In this document: positions 27,932 through 41,301 of the stretch, piece after piece
Layout: each line of letters begins with the position of its first letter
How positions within the stretch are numbered: the stretch's first letter is position 1
Assembly: GCA_002150995.1 (NCBI GenBank)
Contig: MDHJ01000001.1
Span: forward strand, 1,426,001-1,490,000
Length of the DNA stretch: 64,000 bases
DNA from: Clavibacter michiganensis
GTDB taxonomy: Bacteria > Actinomycetota > Actinomycetes > Actinomycetales > Microbacteriaceae
Direction of reading: 5' to 3'
Program-made: the position numbers and the translations under genes
Notes under the pieces: model-generated
The model's database searches: none
Told to the model about the DNA's origin: nothing
What the model saw: only the letters and a program-made list of their open reading frames with translations

Positions 27932-30486
27932 GTGAAGGCCATCCGCAGATTCACCGTCCGTGCCGTCCTCCCAGAGGAGCTGTCCGCGCTGGACGAGCTC
28001 GCCGGGAACCTCCGGTGGTCCTGGTACGAGCCCACCCGCCGCGTGTTCGCGCACGTGAGCCCGGAGCTGTGGGAGGGCACGGGCCACGACCCGGTGGCGC
28101 TCCTCGGCGCGGTCGACCAGGGGCGGCTGCGCGAGCTCGCCGCCGACGACGCCTTCGTGGCCTGGGCGGAGGAGCAGCGCGCCGACCTCCGCGCCTACGT
28201 GCGGGAGCCCCGCTGGTACCAGTCCCTCGACGGCGACGTGCCCGAGGCCGTCGGCTACTTCTCGCCCGAGTTCGGCATCGCCGCGGCCCTGCCGCAGTAC
28301 TCCGGCGGCCTCGGGATCCTCGCCGGCGACCACCTGAAGAGCGCCTCCGACCTCGGCGTCCCGCTCGTCGGCGTCGGCCTCTTCTACCGCTCCGGGTACT
28401 TCCGGCAGGGCATCTCGTCCGACGGCTGGCAGCAGGAGACCTACCCGGTGTTCGACCCCGACGGCCTGCCGCTGCAGGTGCTGCGCGACGGCGAGGGGGC
28501 GCCCGTGCAGGTCTCCCTGGGGCTCCCCGGCGACCGCACGCTGCACGCGCGCATCTGGGTGGCGCGCGTCGGCCGGATCCCGCTGCTGCTGCTCGACACC
28601 GACGTGCCCGACAACGACGACGAGCTCCGCCGCGTCACCGACCGCCTCTACGGCGGCGGCGGCGAGCACCGCCTGCACCAGGAGCTCCTCCTCGGCATCG
28701 GCGGGGTGCGCGCCATCGCCGCCCACTCCCGCGTCACCGGGTCGCCCGTGCCGCGCGTCTTCCACACCAACGAGGGGCACGCCGGGTTCCTCGGCGTCGA
28801 GCGCATCTCCACGCTCATGGCCGAGGGCCTCGGGTTCGACGAGGCCCTGCAGGTGGTGCGCGCCGGCACGGTCTTCACGACGCACACGCCCGTGCCCGCC
28901 GGCATCGACCGCTTCGACGTCCAGCTCGTCCGCGCGCACGTCACGGACGCGCTGCTGCCCGGGGTGCCCGCCGACCGCGTCCTCGCGCTCGGGGCCGAGA
29001 CCCACGACGGCGGCAGCCGGGACGTGTTCAACATGGCGCTCATGGGCCTGCGTCTCGCGCAGCGGGCCAACGGCGTCTCGCAGCTGCACGGCGAGGTCAG
29101 CCGCGGCATGTTCTCGGGGCTCTGGCCGGGCTTCGACACCGAGGAGGTGCCGATCACGAGCGTCACCAACGGCGTGCACGCGCCGACCTGGACGGATCCG
29201 ATGCTCATGTCGCTCGCCCGCGAGCGCCTCGGCACGTGGGACACCACGGCGGCCGACTGGTCGTCGTCCGCCGTCACCGACGGCGAGCTGTGGGACGTGC
29301 GCGGCCGCATGCGCCGCCAGCTCGTCGCCGACGCGCGCCGCCGGGTCACCCGCGCCTGGCGCGAGCAGAACCCGGGCGCGGTCGAGCCCGCGTGGCTCGA
29401 GGACGTGCTGGACCCCGAGGTCCTCACCATCGGGTTCGCGCGCCGCGTGCCCACCTACAAGCGCCTCACGCTCATGCTCCACGACCGGGAGCGCCTCCGC
29501 CGCATCCTCACCGACCCGGACCGGCCCGTGCAGATCGTCGTGGCGGGCAAGTCGCACCCGGCCGACGACGAGGGCAAGCGCCTCATCCAGGAGCTCGTGC
29601 GGTTCGCCGGGGAGCCCGGCATCCGCGGGCGGCTGGTGTTCCTCCCGACTACGACATCGGCATGGCGCAGCTGCTCTACCCCGGCACCGACGTCTGGCTC
29701 AACAACCCGCTGCGCCCGCTCGAGGCGTGCGGCACCTCCGGGATGAAGGCCGCGCTCAACGGCGCGCTCAACCTCTCCATCCTCGACGGCTGGTGGAACG
29801 AGTACTCCGACGGCCGCAACGGCTGGGCGATCCCGTCGGCCGACCGCGCGCACGACGGCGCCGAGCGCGACGCCATGGAGGCGACCGCGCTCTACGACCT
29901 CATCGAGAACCGCATCGCGCCGCGCTTCTACGAGCGCGACGCCGACGGGGTGCCCGCCGGCTGGGTGCAGGACATCCGGCACACGCTCGCGACGCTGTCG
30001 CCCGAGCTCAGCGCCGACCGCATGGTGCGCCAGTACGTCGAGCGGCTGTACGTGCCCGCGGGTCGCGCGCAGCGGATCGTCGCGGCGGACGACCACGCCC
30101 GGGCCCGCGAGCTCGCGGCCTGGCGGGGCCGCGTGGCGGCCGCCTGGCCGTCGGTGCAGGTCGCCCACGTCGAGTCCGAGGGCGTGGGGCAGCAGGCGCA
30201 GGTGGGCGACGAGCTCCGGGTGCGCGCCTGGGTGGACCTCGGCGGGCTCGGCCGCGACGACGTGACCGTGGAGGTCGTGCACGGGGCGACCGGAGACGGC
30301 GACGTGCTCACCGACGTCGTCCGGCACCCGCTCGAGGCCGTCGGGAGCGGGGACGGCCAGCAGGAGTACGCCGGTGCCGTGCCGCTCACGAGCGCGGGGC
30401 CCTTCGGCTACACGGTCCGGGTCGTCCCGCGCCACGAGCTGCTGGCCTCGAGCGCCGAGCCCGGGCTGGTGGCGGTCGCGGGCTGA
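27932..30486 (+). CDS. glgP: Alpha-glucan phosphorylase (frameshifted)
   Basis: Releases glucose-1-phosphate from alpha-glucan ends with pyridoxal phosphate. About 851 residues after repair. The N-terminal DUF3417-type domain (LDELAGNLRWSWYEPTRRVF) marks the actinobacterial/archaeal branch of the family. Further motifs are PQYSGGLGILAGDHLKSASD, FHTNEGHAGFLGVERI, TSVTNGVHAPTW, PTYKRLTLM and, after the break, the PLRPLEACGTSGMKAALNG segment near the cofactor site. The break is at the C-run 29644-29646: one more C gives FLPDYDIGMAQLLYPG. It is divergent from glgE-glgB. The gene ends five bases before the convergent SGNH gene. Confidence 0.93.
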
Positions 30487-30490
30487 CCCG

Positions 30491-31811
30491 TCAGGCGGGG
30501 GTCGCCTGGAGCTTCGCCGCGAGCACCTCGGCGAAGCGGGCGTACCCCCGGTCGTTCGGGTGGTTGTCGGGGCCCATCCAGCCGTAGGGGTCGGAGGCGC
30601 CCTCGCCGACCATGCGCGGGATGTAGGCGCCGATCTCGAACACGTCCGCGAGCGGATCCGCCGACGCGGCGTCGCGGAGCGCCCCGATGTAGTCGGCCCA
30701 CGTCGTGCCCGCGACGGGGAGCGTCGTGCGCTCGTACGGCGGCGTGAAGAGGATGGGCGCCTTGCTCGTCGTGCGGATCAGCTCGATGAGCACCCGGGCG
30801 TCCGAGCGCACCTGCTCGGGGGTGCGGACCACCACGTCGTTGATGAGGTGCTCCGGCATCCACAGGTCGAGCTCGAAGCGCGGCGCCGAGCGGATCCATG
30901 TGCTCACCCCGTCCGGGCGGGCGAGCTCCGAGAGCTGCCAGAGCTGCGAGCCGGAGTTGCCGCCCTCGATGACGTGCACGCCGCGCTCCTCGTCGCCGTC
31001 GAAGAGCCAGGCGCCCTCGAGCTCGGGGCGCCCGCCCGCGCCGGCGACCGTGAGGGTGTGCTCGCCCGGGTCCAGCTGCGGGCTCGTCCACGTGAGGGAG
31101 CCGCCCGCCTCGGCGCGGACCGCCTCGGGCGCCCCGTCGTCGACCTGGACGGTGATCGCGGCATCGAGCCCGGGCGCCCACCAGCAGATCCGCGCCGACG
31201 TCATGCGCGCCGTGTAGGTGCCGGGCCCCGAGGCCTCCGTCAGCGGCACGACGCGGCGTCCCCAGCCGTGCCGGCCTCCCGCCGTGGGCGTCCCGGAGAA
31301 CCGGAACCCCTGGTCGGCGGGGACGGTGATCTGGTGCCGGGATGCGATGTAGTCGAGCCCGCCGCGTGCGCCCGACGGGTAGGCGCCCCGCAGCCGGTCC
31401 CGCAGCTGGGCGGGGTACGCGTGCTGGAGGGTCGACGCGCCCTGTCCCTCGGCGATGCTGTCGCCGAGCACGCCGATGGTCAGGCGCCGTTCGCGGACGC
31501 TCTCCCGGAGCGCGTAGAAGCCCGCGAGCGCGTCGTCGGGCGCGTACGTCATGGGCTCCACGGGCGGGCCGCCCGACTCCGTCACGGCGGGCGCGGGCGG
31601 GTCGTCGGGGTCCGCGGACGGCGCGGGTTCCGGATCGGCGGTGGGATCGGCGGGGCGCGGCGTCGTGGTGCAGCCGGCGATCGCCGCCACGGCGGAGAGG
31701 GCCGCGACCCCGCCCGCCGCGACGAGCGCGCGCCGGGACAGCCGGCGGCGCGCAGCGGGAGGGCCGTCCTCGGGGAGCGGTCGGCGTGCGGGCGGGGGTC
31801 TCGTCGGTCAC
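30491..31811 (-). CDS. SGNH/GDSL hydrolase, putative Tat-exported lipoprotein (N-terminal frame uncertain)
   Basis: The body (~400 residues) has block I GVLGDSIAEGQGAST and block V PDNHPNDRGYARFAEVL, giving the Ser and Asp-x-x-His of an SGNH esterase, with a carbohydrate-binding-like insertion in between. Directly before it is a twin-arginine segment LSRRALVAAGGVAALSAVAAIAGC that ends in a lipobox cysteine. This frame has no start codon. A GTG at 31811 (MTDETPARTP) is in a different frame; two missing bases would join them (total length then divisible by three), for example at the runs near 31760 and 31740. The exact start is therefore unproven. It may deacylate a cell-surface glycan, but the substrate is unknown. 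Confidence 0.72.
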
Positions 31812-32024
31812 GTGCGGCGTCCTCGGTCTCGGGCGCGGCGGAGCGCGGGGGATCGTGCGGGCCCGTCCAGCAGAGCACACGACCGCCCGGCGACGCGAAC
31901 CCGCCGCGGCCCCCGTCCGGGAGCGGCGTCCCGCCCGCAGGCGCCGGACCCTCCACGCGGGCGGACCAGGTGGCGGCCCGGCGGGCGGACGAGCGGACGG
32001 ACCCGCGGGCGGGCCGGCGCGCGG

Positions 32025-34082
32025 TCAGCGGGCGCGGTAGACGCGCAATGAGGGCCCCTGCACCGCGACCCGGTCGCCCGGGGCATCGTCCTCCGTCACC
32101 GGCTCGGGGCGCTCCCACTCGCTCGTCCACAGCAGGTGCCACGCGGCGACGCCGGGCTGCGCGGGGAGCGTGACGTCGACGCCCCCCTCGAGACCGTGCA
32201 CGACGACGAGGACGGTGCTCGGCTCCTCCGTCTCGGGCGTGGAGGTCGTGATCCACTGCAGGGTCCGCGTGTCGGCGGAGGCCCACGCCCCCTCCGTCAT
32301 CGGCCGGCCCTCGGCGTCACGCCACGAGAGCACCGACGCGCTCGGCACCGCGGCCTCGGGCGAGGCGTAGCGCACCGGGCGCAGCGCCGGGTTCTCCCGA
32401 CGGATGCGCAGCAGGTGCCGGGTGGTGGCGTGCAGGTCGAGGCGCCAGGCGTCCTCGTCCCAGTGCACCCAGGTCGCCTCGTTGTCGAGGCAGTAGCCGT
32501 TGTTGTTGCCGCGCTGCGTGCGGCCGCGCTCGTCGCCCATCGTGAGCATCGGGATGCCCGCGGACACCAGCAGGGTGCCGAGCAGGTTGCGCGACGTGCG
32601 GCGCCGCGCGGCGAGGACCGCCGCGTCGCGCGTCGGTCCCTCCACCCCGTGGTTCCAGGAGCGGTTCGCGTCCGTCCCGTCGCGGTTCGACTCGCCGTTG
32701 CCGCTGTTGTGCTTGCGGTCGTACGAGGTCAGGTCCGCCAGCGTGAAGCCGTCGTGCGCCGTGACGAACGAGACGGACGCCAGCGGTCCGCGCTCGGCCG
32801 CGAACGTGTCCGACGACCCCGCCAGGCACGACGCCAGCGCCCCGACGCCCTGGGGCGCGCGTCCCGAGCGGCGGGCCTCGGCGACGTCGGCGAGCCAGAA
32901 GTCGCGCACGCGGTCGCGGTAGCCGTCGTTCCACTCGCTCCAGCCGGATCCGAACCCGCCCGTCCGCCAGCCGCCCATGCCCACGTCCCACGGCTCGGCG
33001 ATCATCAGGAGGCCCGCGAGCGCCTCGTCCTCGACGATGGCGCGGAGGAGCGGGTGCCCCGGGTCGAAGTCCACGTGCTCGTCGCGCCCCAGAGTGACGG
33101 CGAGGTCGAAGCGGAAGCCGTCGACGCCCATGACATCGGACCAGTGCTCGAGGCTGTCGAGCACGAGCCGCTGCGCGTCGGGCCGGGAGAGGTCTAGCGT
33201 GTTGCCGCAGCCGGTCACGTCGATGGGCGTCCCGTCCGGGGTGTGCCGGTAGTAGCGCGACCCGTCGATGCCCCGGAGGCTCGTGACCGGGCCGTCCGCG
33301 CCCTCCTCGGCGGTGTGGTTGTACACCACGTCGAGCACGACCTGGATGCCGGCGGCGTGCAGGGCGTCGACCATGGCCCGGAACTCGTCCGCGACCGCGT
33401 CGGCCCCCGCGTCGCGGGCGCGGCGGGTGGCGTAGGGCGCATGCGGCGCCAGGTAGGCGAGCGTGTTGTAGCCCCAGTGGTTGATGCGCCCCTGGGCGCG
33501 CAGCCGCTCCTCGCTCGTGGAGGCGTGCACCGGCAGGAGCTCGACCGTCGTGATCCCGAGGTCGACCAGGCGCGCCACCGACTCCGCGTGGCCGAGCCCC
33601 GCGTAGGTGCCGCGCAGCTCCTCGGGCAGGCGCTCGTCGAGCTTGCTGAATCCCCGCACGTGCATCTCGTAGACGACCTGGCGGTCCCGCGGCACGACCG
33701 GCCGGGCGGCGCGGCGGGCGGCGCGCTCCGCGTCGGGCACGGGGCGCGTGACGACGGAGCGCCACGCGGCCGGGCCGACCTGCACGAGGCCGCGGGCGTA
33801 GGGGTCGAGCAGGTGCCGGGTCGGGTCGAACGCGTCGCCGGGGGAGGGATCGCCGTCGACCCGCACCGAGTACGCGGTGCCGGGCACGAGGAGCTCGCTG
33901 GACCCCGTCCACACGCCGTGCTCGTCGCGCTCCATCGGGACCACCTGCGCCACGCGCCGGGGATCGTCGACCGCCGAGACGGTGAGCTCCACGCTCGAGG
34001 CGCCGTGGCTCACGAGGCGCAGCGTGCCGCCCGTGTCGGCGGGGGTCAGCCCCAGGGGCTCGGGCGGTCCGGGGCGCGGCAT
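32025..34082 (-). CDS. glgX: Glycogen debranching enzyme GlgX
   Basis: 685 residues. CBM48 domain at residues ~10-100, then the isoamylase-type GH13 barrel: VVYEMHVRGFSKL, GITTVELLPVH, WGYNTLAYLAPH, VVLDVVYNHTAE, DGFRFDLAVTLGRDEH with the nucleophile Asp, LLMIAEPWDVG with the acid Glu, and FVTAHDGFTLADL. NRDGTDANRSWNHG is typical of GlgX. It removes short alpha-1,6 branches after phosphorylase action. The ATG at 34082 is chosen because TACCCT ends seven bases before it; an ATG at 34103 in the same frame would overlap the divergent gene's start. It completes the glycogen set with glgB, glgE and glgP. Confidence 0.93.
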   Translation of the reverse strand: MPRPGPPEPLGLTPADTGGTLRLVSHGASSVELTVSAVDDPRRVAQVVPMERDEHGVWTGSSELLVPGTAYSVRVDGDPSPGDAFDPTRHLLDPYARGLVQVGPAAWRSVVTRPVPDAERAARRAARPVVPRDRQVVYEMHVRGFSKLDERLPEELRGTYAGLGHAESVARLVDLGITTVELLPVHASTSEERLRAQGRINHWGYNTLAYLAPHAPYATRRARDAGADAVADEFRAMVDALHAAGIQVVLDVVYNHTAEEGADGPVTSLRGIDGSRYYRHTPDGTPIDVTGCGNTLDLSRPDAQRLVLDSLEHWSDVMGVDGFRFDLAVTLGRDEHVDFDPGHPLLRAIVEDEALAGLLMIAEPWDVGMGGWRTGGFGSGWSEWNDGYRDRVRDFWLADVAEARRSGRAPQGVGALASCLAGSSDTFAAERGPLASVSFVTAHDGFTLADLTSYDRKHNSGNGESNRDGTDANRSWNHGVEGPTRDAAVLAARRRTSRNLLGTLLVSAGIPMLTMGDERGRTQRGNNNGYCLDNEATWVHWDEDAWRLDLHATTRHLLRIRRENPALRPVRYASPEAAVPSASVLSWRDAEGRPMTEGAWASADTRTLQWITTSTPETEEPSTVLVVVHGLEGGVDVTLPAQPGVAAWHLLWTSEWERPEPVTEDDAPGDRVAVQGPSLRVYRAR

Positions 34083-34088
34083 GCGACC

Positions 34089-34095
34089 TAGGGTA
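34089..34095. promoter_or_regulatory. Overlapping divergent leaderless promoter, glgX and cysteine desulfurase
   Basis: On the plus strand TAGGGT (34089-34094) is seven bases before the ATG at 34102. On the minus strand TACCCT (34095-34090) is seven bases before the ATG at 34082. The two hexamers share five base pairs, and only 19 bp separate the two start codons. Confidence 0.6.
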
Positions 34096-34101
34096 GATGG
34101 C

Positions 34102-35303
34102 ATGACGGTCTACCTGGACCACGCGGCCACGACCCCCCTGCGGCCGGAGGCGATCGCGGCGCTCGCCGGGGCGCTCACGCTGGTCGGCAACCCGTCCTCC
34201 ATCCACTCGCACGGCCAGGAGGCCCGTCGCGTGCTCGAGGAGGCCCGCGAGTCCATCGCCCGCGCCCTCGACGCGGAGCCCGTGGAGGTCGTCCTCACCT
34301 CGGGCGGCACCGAGTCGGTGAACCTCGGGATCAAGGGCCTGCACGCCGCGCGCACGGCCGCCGACCCCCGTCGGACGCGCATCCTCGTGCCCGACGGCGA
34401 GCACCACGCCACCGTGGACACCGTCGGGTGGCTCGAGCGCCAGGGGGCCGTCGTCGAGCGGCTGCCGCTGGACGCCCTCGGCCGCATCGACGTCGCCGCC
34501 GTCGCGACCGCGCTCGCCGCGGATCCCGGCTCCGTCTCGCTCCTCACCTTCCTCGCCGCCAGCAACGAGGTCGGCACCATCCAGCCGGTGGAGGAGCTCG
34601 CGGCGCTCGCCGCGGCCCACGGCGTGCCCGTGCACGTCGACGCGGTCGCGGCCCTCGGTCACGTGCCGGTCCCGTTCCGGCGGTGGCGCGACGCCGGCGT
34701 CCATGCCGTGAGCGTCTCGGCCCACAAGGTCGGCGGGCCGGTCGGATCCGGCGCCCTCGTCCTCGCCCGCGACGCACGGGTCGACGCGCTCATCCACGGC
34801 GGCGGGCAGCAGCGGCAGGTGCGCTCGGGCACGCAGGACGCCGCGTCCGCCGTGGCCTTCGCCGTGGCCGTGACCCTCGCCGTCGCCGAGCTCGACGCCG
34901 AGCGCGTCCGCCTCGCCGCCCTCCGCGACCGGCTCGTCCGCACGGTGCTGGGCGACGTCCCCGGCGCGGTCCTCCGCGGCGACCCGGACCCCGCGGGCCG
35001 GCTCCCCGGCAACGCGCACCTCACCTTCGCCGGGTGCCAGGGCGACTCGCTCCTCCTGCTCCTCGACATGGCCGGCGTGTCCGTCTCGACCGGCTCCGCC
35101 TGCCAGGCCGGCGTCCCCGAGGTATCGCACGTGCTCCTCGGCATGGGCGTGCCCGAGGACGAGGCGCGCGGCGCCCTCCGCATGACGCTCGGCCGGACGA
35201 CCACCGACGCCGACGTGGACGCGGTCCTCGCCGCCCTCCCGGACGCGGTCGCGCGGGCCTCCCGGGCGGGGCTCGCGGGACGCGCGGCGCGTAGGCTCCG
35301 AGG

Positions 35304-35307
<4 letters not shown>
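34102..35307 (+). CDS. Cysteine desulfurase (NifS/IscS family)
   Basis: 401 residues. A PLP-dependent class V aminotransferase: [14 protein letters not shown] at the N terminus, [22 protein letters not shown] with the PLP-stacking His, the [12 protein letters not shown] strand with Asp, [16 protein letters not shown] with the Schiff-base Lys, and STGSACQAG with the catalytic cysteine. It mobilises sulfur from cysteine as a protein persulfide. The next gene, mnmA, uses sulfur for tRNA, so this copy is probably its donor, as in the actinobacterial IscS-MnmA pair. The stop overlaps the mnmA start (GTGA). Confidence 0.93.
35292..35297 (+). promoter_or_regulatory. -10 element inside the desulfurase gene, before mnmA
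   Basis: TAGGCT followed by six bases and the mnmA GTG at 35304. It would allow mnmA and ligA to be transcribed separately from the desulfurase gene. Confidence 0.4.
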
Positions 35308-38892
<3,585 letters not shown>

Positions 38893-39005
38893 CCGGCCCT
38901 GTGCTCTCGGGCGCGGCGCCGATAGCATGACCGGGTGCGTCGGCGCGCGGCCCGCCAGTCCCCGGTGCGAGCCCTCCCGCTCCGGCTCTCGGGGGATCTG
39001 GAATC

Positions 39006-40383
39006 GTGCCGTCTCGCGTCCGCGTGGTGCTGACCGTCTCGGCCATCGTCTGCGGACTGGTCGGGGCCGTCGTCGCGCCTGCGGACGGCGCCCGGGCGGC
39101 GACGCGTCCGCCCGCGGTGCTCGCGGGTCCCGACGCCGGTTATCCCGCGGCGGGAGCGCGCCTGCCCGGCCCCGGGAGCGTCGTGCAGCGGCTCCTCGAC
39201 GGGGACGTCTCCGACGCCGCCCTCCGCGACGCGTCCCCGGTGGCGATCCTCGGCGGGCTGCCCGCGCTCGACGTGCCCGAGCTCCAGAGGCTGTCGTCCC
39301 GCATCCCGACGACGATCCGCGAGCTCATCCGCCGCCCACCCGCGGCGTCGGGCGTCGCGGCGTGGTGGTCGGGCCTCGCCCCCTCCGCGCGTCGTGCCCT
39401 CTCGGAGGGCATGCCGGAGCTCGTCGGCAACCTCGAGGGCCTGCCCGTCGTCGACCGCGACGCCGCCAACCGCCGGCTCCTCGACGAGCGGGAGGCCGCC
39501 CTGCGCGCCGCCGCCCGGACCACGTCGGGTCGCGGCGCACAGCAGCTCCTCGGGCGGGACCTCCGCATGCTGGCCGAGGTGCGCGACGCGCTCCAGGCCT
39601 CTCCGGGGGGACCCGAGCGCTCCCTGCTGACGCTCGACACGGCGTGGCCGGGACGCGCCGGCATCGTGCTGGGCGACCTCGATACGGCGGCCTACGTCAG
39701 CATCGTCGTGCCCGGCATGTACTACTCCGTCGCCGACCGCCTCGTCGACTGGACGGACGTGGCGGCGCGCCTGCAGCAGCAGCAGGCGGCGCTCCTCGGA
39801 CGCGTCCCCGGCGAGGGGGACCGGGAGGGGCCGCCGCGATCGCGTGGATCGGCTACCGCACGCCCGACCTCACGGGCATCGGCACGCTCGCGCTCGCGGA
39901 GGAGGGCGCGCAGTACCTGGAGGGCGCCATCCAGGGCATCCAGGGGATCCGGTCGGACGACCCGCCCTACGTGAGCGTCATCGCGCACTCCTACGGGTCG
40001 ACGGCGTCGATGCTCGCGCTCTCGAGCGGCCGCGCGGCCGTCGACGCGCTGGCCATGGTCGGGTCGCCCGGCGGCGCGGTGCGCCAGGCCGCGCAGCTCG
40101 ACGTGCCCGCCGGTCGCGTGTTCGTGGCGAGGCGCCCTGGGACCCGGTCGTCGGCTCGTCGTACTTCGGCTCGGATCCGGGCAGCGCGTCGTTCGGGGCG
40201 GAGCACTTCGGCGTCGCCGGCACGGGATCGTCCGCCGGCGTGTCCGCCGACGGCGCGCTCGCGGGCGTCGTCGGGCACAACAGCTACTTCGACCGCGGCA
40301 CGGAGTCGTTCCGGAACCTCGCGCTCATCGGGCTCGGCCGCACGGTGGCCGAGGACGCGATGACGGACGCGAGCGGCCGGTAG
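39006..40383 (+). CDS. DUF1023-type alpha/beta hydrolase, exported (two frameshifts)
   Basis: About 459 residues after repair. Signal peptide VVLTVSAIVCGLVGAVVAPADG at the N terminus. A helical region (~50-210) precedes the DUF1023 core: IVVPGMYYSV, then YVSVIAHSYGSTASMLALS with the nucleophile Ser in HSYGS, DALAMVGSPGG, and GVVGHNSYFDRGTES near the C terminus with the likely catalytic His. The frame breaks at the G-run 39827-39830 and at GG 40126-40127; one G at each joins the segments (GAAAIAWIGYRTPDLTGIG; VFVGEAPWDPV). Related actinobacterial proteins are called hydrolases of unknown substrate. The GTG at 39006 is chosen because the signal peptide begins there. Confidence 0.82.
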
Positions 40384-40407
40384 CGGCACCGCAGCCGGCC
40401 TGCCGGC

Positions 40408-40854
40408 TCAGCCGCGGCTGCGCTCGGCGTACTCCAGCCGCACGTCGTCGGGTCCGGATGCCACGAGGTGGCCGTCCTCGACCGCGAGGGCGGACACCCC
40501 GGCGAGGTCGCGGAGGTAGCGCGCCTCGAGGCCCCCGTCGCCGCAGGGGAGCTCGCCGGGCACGACGTCCCGCAGCATGCCGGGCCCCGGGTCGCCGATC
40601 GGGCCGGAGTAGTCGTTGCAGGGGCCGCGGCCGCTCACCTGCCCGCCGCCGACGCGCATCGTCACGAGCGCGTCGGCCACGCCCAGGTCGCCGTCGGCGT
40701 CGCTGCCGGCCACGAGGTGCCAGTTGCCGCGCACGTCGCTCACGGGCGCGCAGCCGGACAGGGCGACGAGGGCCAGGGCCCCGGCGGCCGCCACCCGGAG
40801 GCCGAGGCGGCGCCCGGATCGGCATCGGGTGGGCTTCCGGGCTGCGGTGGGCAT
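40408..40854 (-). CDS. META-domain lipoprotein
   Basis: 148 residues. Basic N terminus, hydrophobic segment and lipobox (GLRVAAAGALALVALSGC), then a META (DUF306-like) domain with VRGNWHLVAGSDADG, GQVSGRGPCNDYSGPI and LPCGDGGLEARYL. META domains occur in HslJ and in stress-related surface proteins; no activity is established. It is predicted to be tethered outside the membrane. The ATG at 40854 is seven bases from a TAGCGT hexamer. It is divergent from gatC. Confidence 0.78.
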   Translation of the reverse strand: MPTAARKPTRCRSGRRLGLRVAAAGALALVALSGCAPVSDVRGNWHLVAGSDADGDLGVADALVTMRVGGGQVSGRGPCNDYSGPIGDPGPGMLRDVVPGELPCGDGGLEARYLRDLAGVSALAVEDGHLVASGPDDVRLEYAERSRG

Positions 40855-40861
40855 GGGGGCC

Positions 40862-40874
40862 ACGCTAATAGAAT
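40862..40874. promoter_or_regulatory. Divergent promoter region, META lipoprotein and gatCAB
   Basis: Minus strand: TAGCGT (40867-40862), seven bases before the lipoprotein ATG. Plus strand: TAATAG (40866-40871) or TAGAAT (40869-40874), 36-40 bases before the gatC ATG, whose transcript keeps a ribosome binding site. The two promoters nearly abut. Confidence 0.5.
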
Positions 40875-40910
40875 CTCCCGGTACCCCCGCTCACAGTCCT
40901 TTGGAGACGC

Positions 40911-41294
40911 ATGTCCGACACCCGGCCCGAGCCCGCCGACGCGACCGGCGGGGAGACGACCCCCGCCCGCGGCGCCGACGGCGCGCAGACCCCCACGGAG
41001 CAGATCAGCCGGGAGCAGGTGGAGCACCTCGCGGGCCTCGCGCGGATCCGCCTGAGCCCCGAGGAGATCGCGACCCTCACCGAGGAGCTGGGCCTCATCG
41101 TGGACTCGGTCGCGAAGGTCACGGCGGTCGCGACGCCCGACGTCCCCGCCACGAGCCACCCGATCCCGCTGGTCAACGTCTACCGGCCCGACGTGCCGGG
41201 CGAGACCCTGACCACCGCCCAGGCGCTCGCGGGCGCCCCCGAGCACGACGGCAGCCGCTTCAAGGTGTCGGCCATCCTCGGCGAAGAGCAGTAG
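40911..41294 (+). CDS. gatC: Asp-tRNA(Asn)/Glu-tRNA(Gln) amidotransferase subunit C
   Basis: 127 residues, somewhat longer than the ~100 usual because of an acidic N-terminal extension. The GatC core is recognisable: [20 protein letters not shown] and [22 protein letters not shown]. GatC stabilises the GatA-GatB complex that converts Glu-tRNA(Gln) to Gln-tRNA(Gln) (and Asp to Asn). A TTGGAGA ribosome binding site precedes ATG 40911. gatA follows after seven bases. Confidence 0.94.
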   Translation: MSDTRPEPADATGGETTPARGADGAQTPTEQISREQVEHLAGLARIRLSPEEIATLTEELGLIVDSVAKVTAVATPDVPATSHPIPLVNVYRPDVPGETLTTAQALAGAPEHDGSRFKVSAILGEEQ

Positions 41295-41301
41295 GAGCAC
41301 C

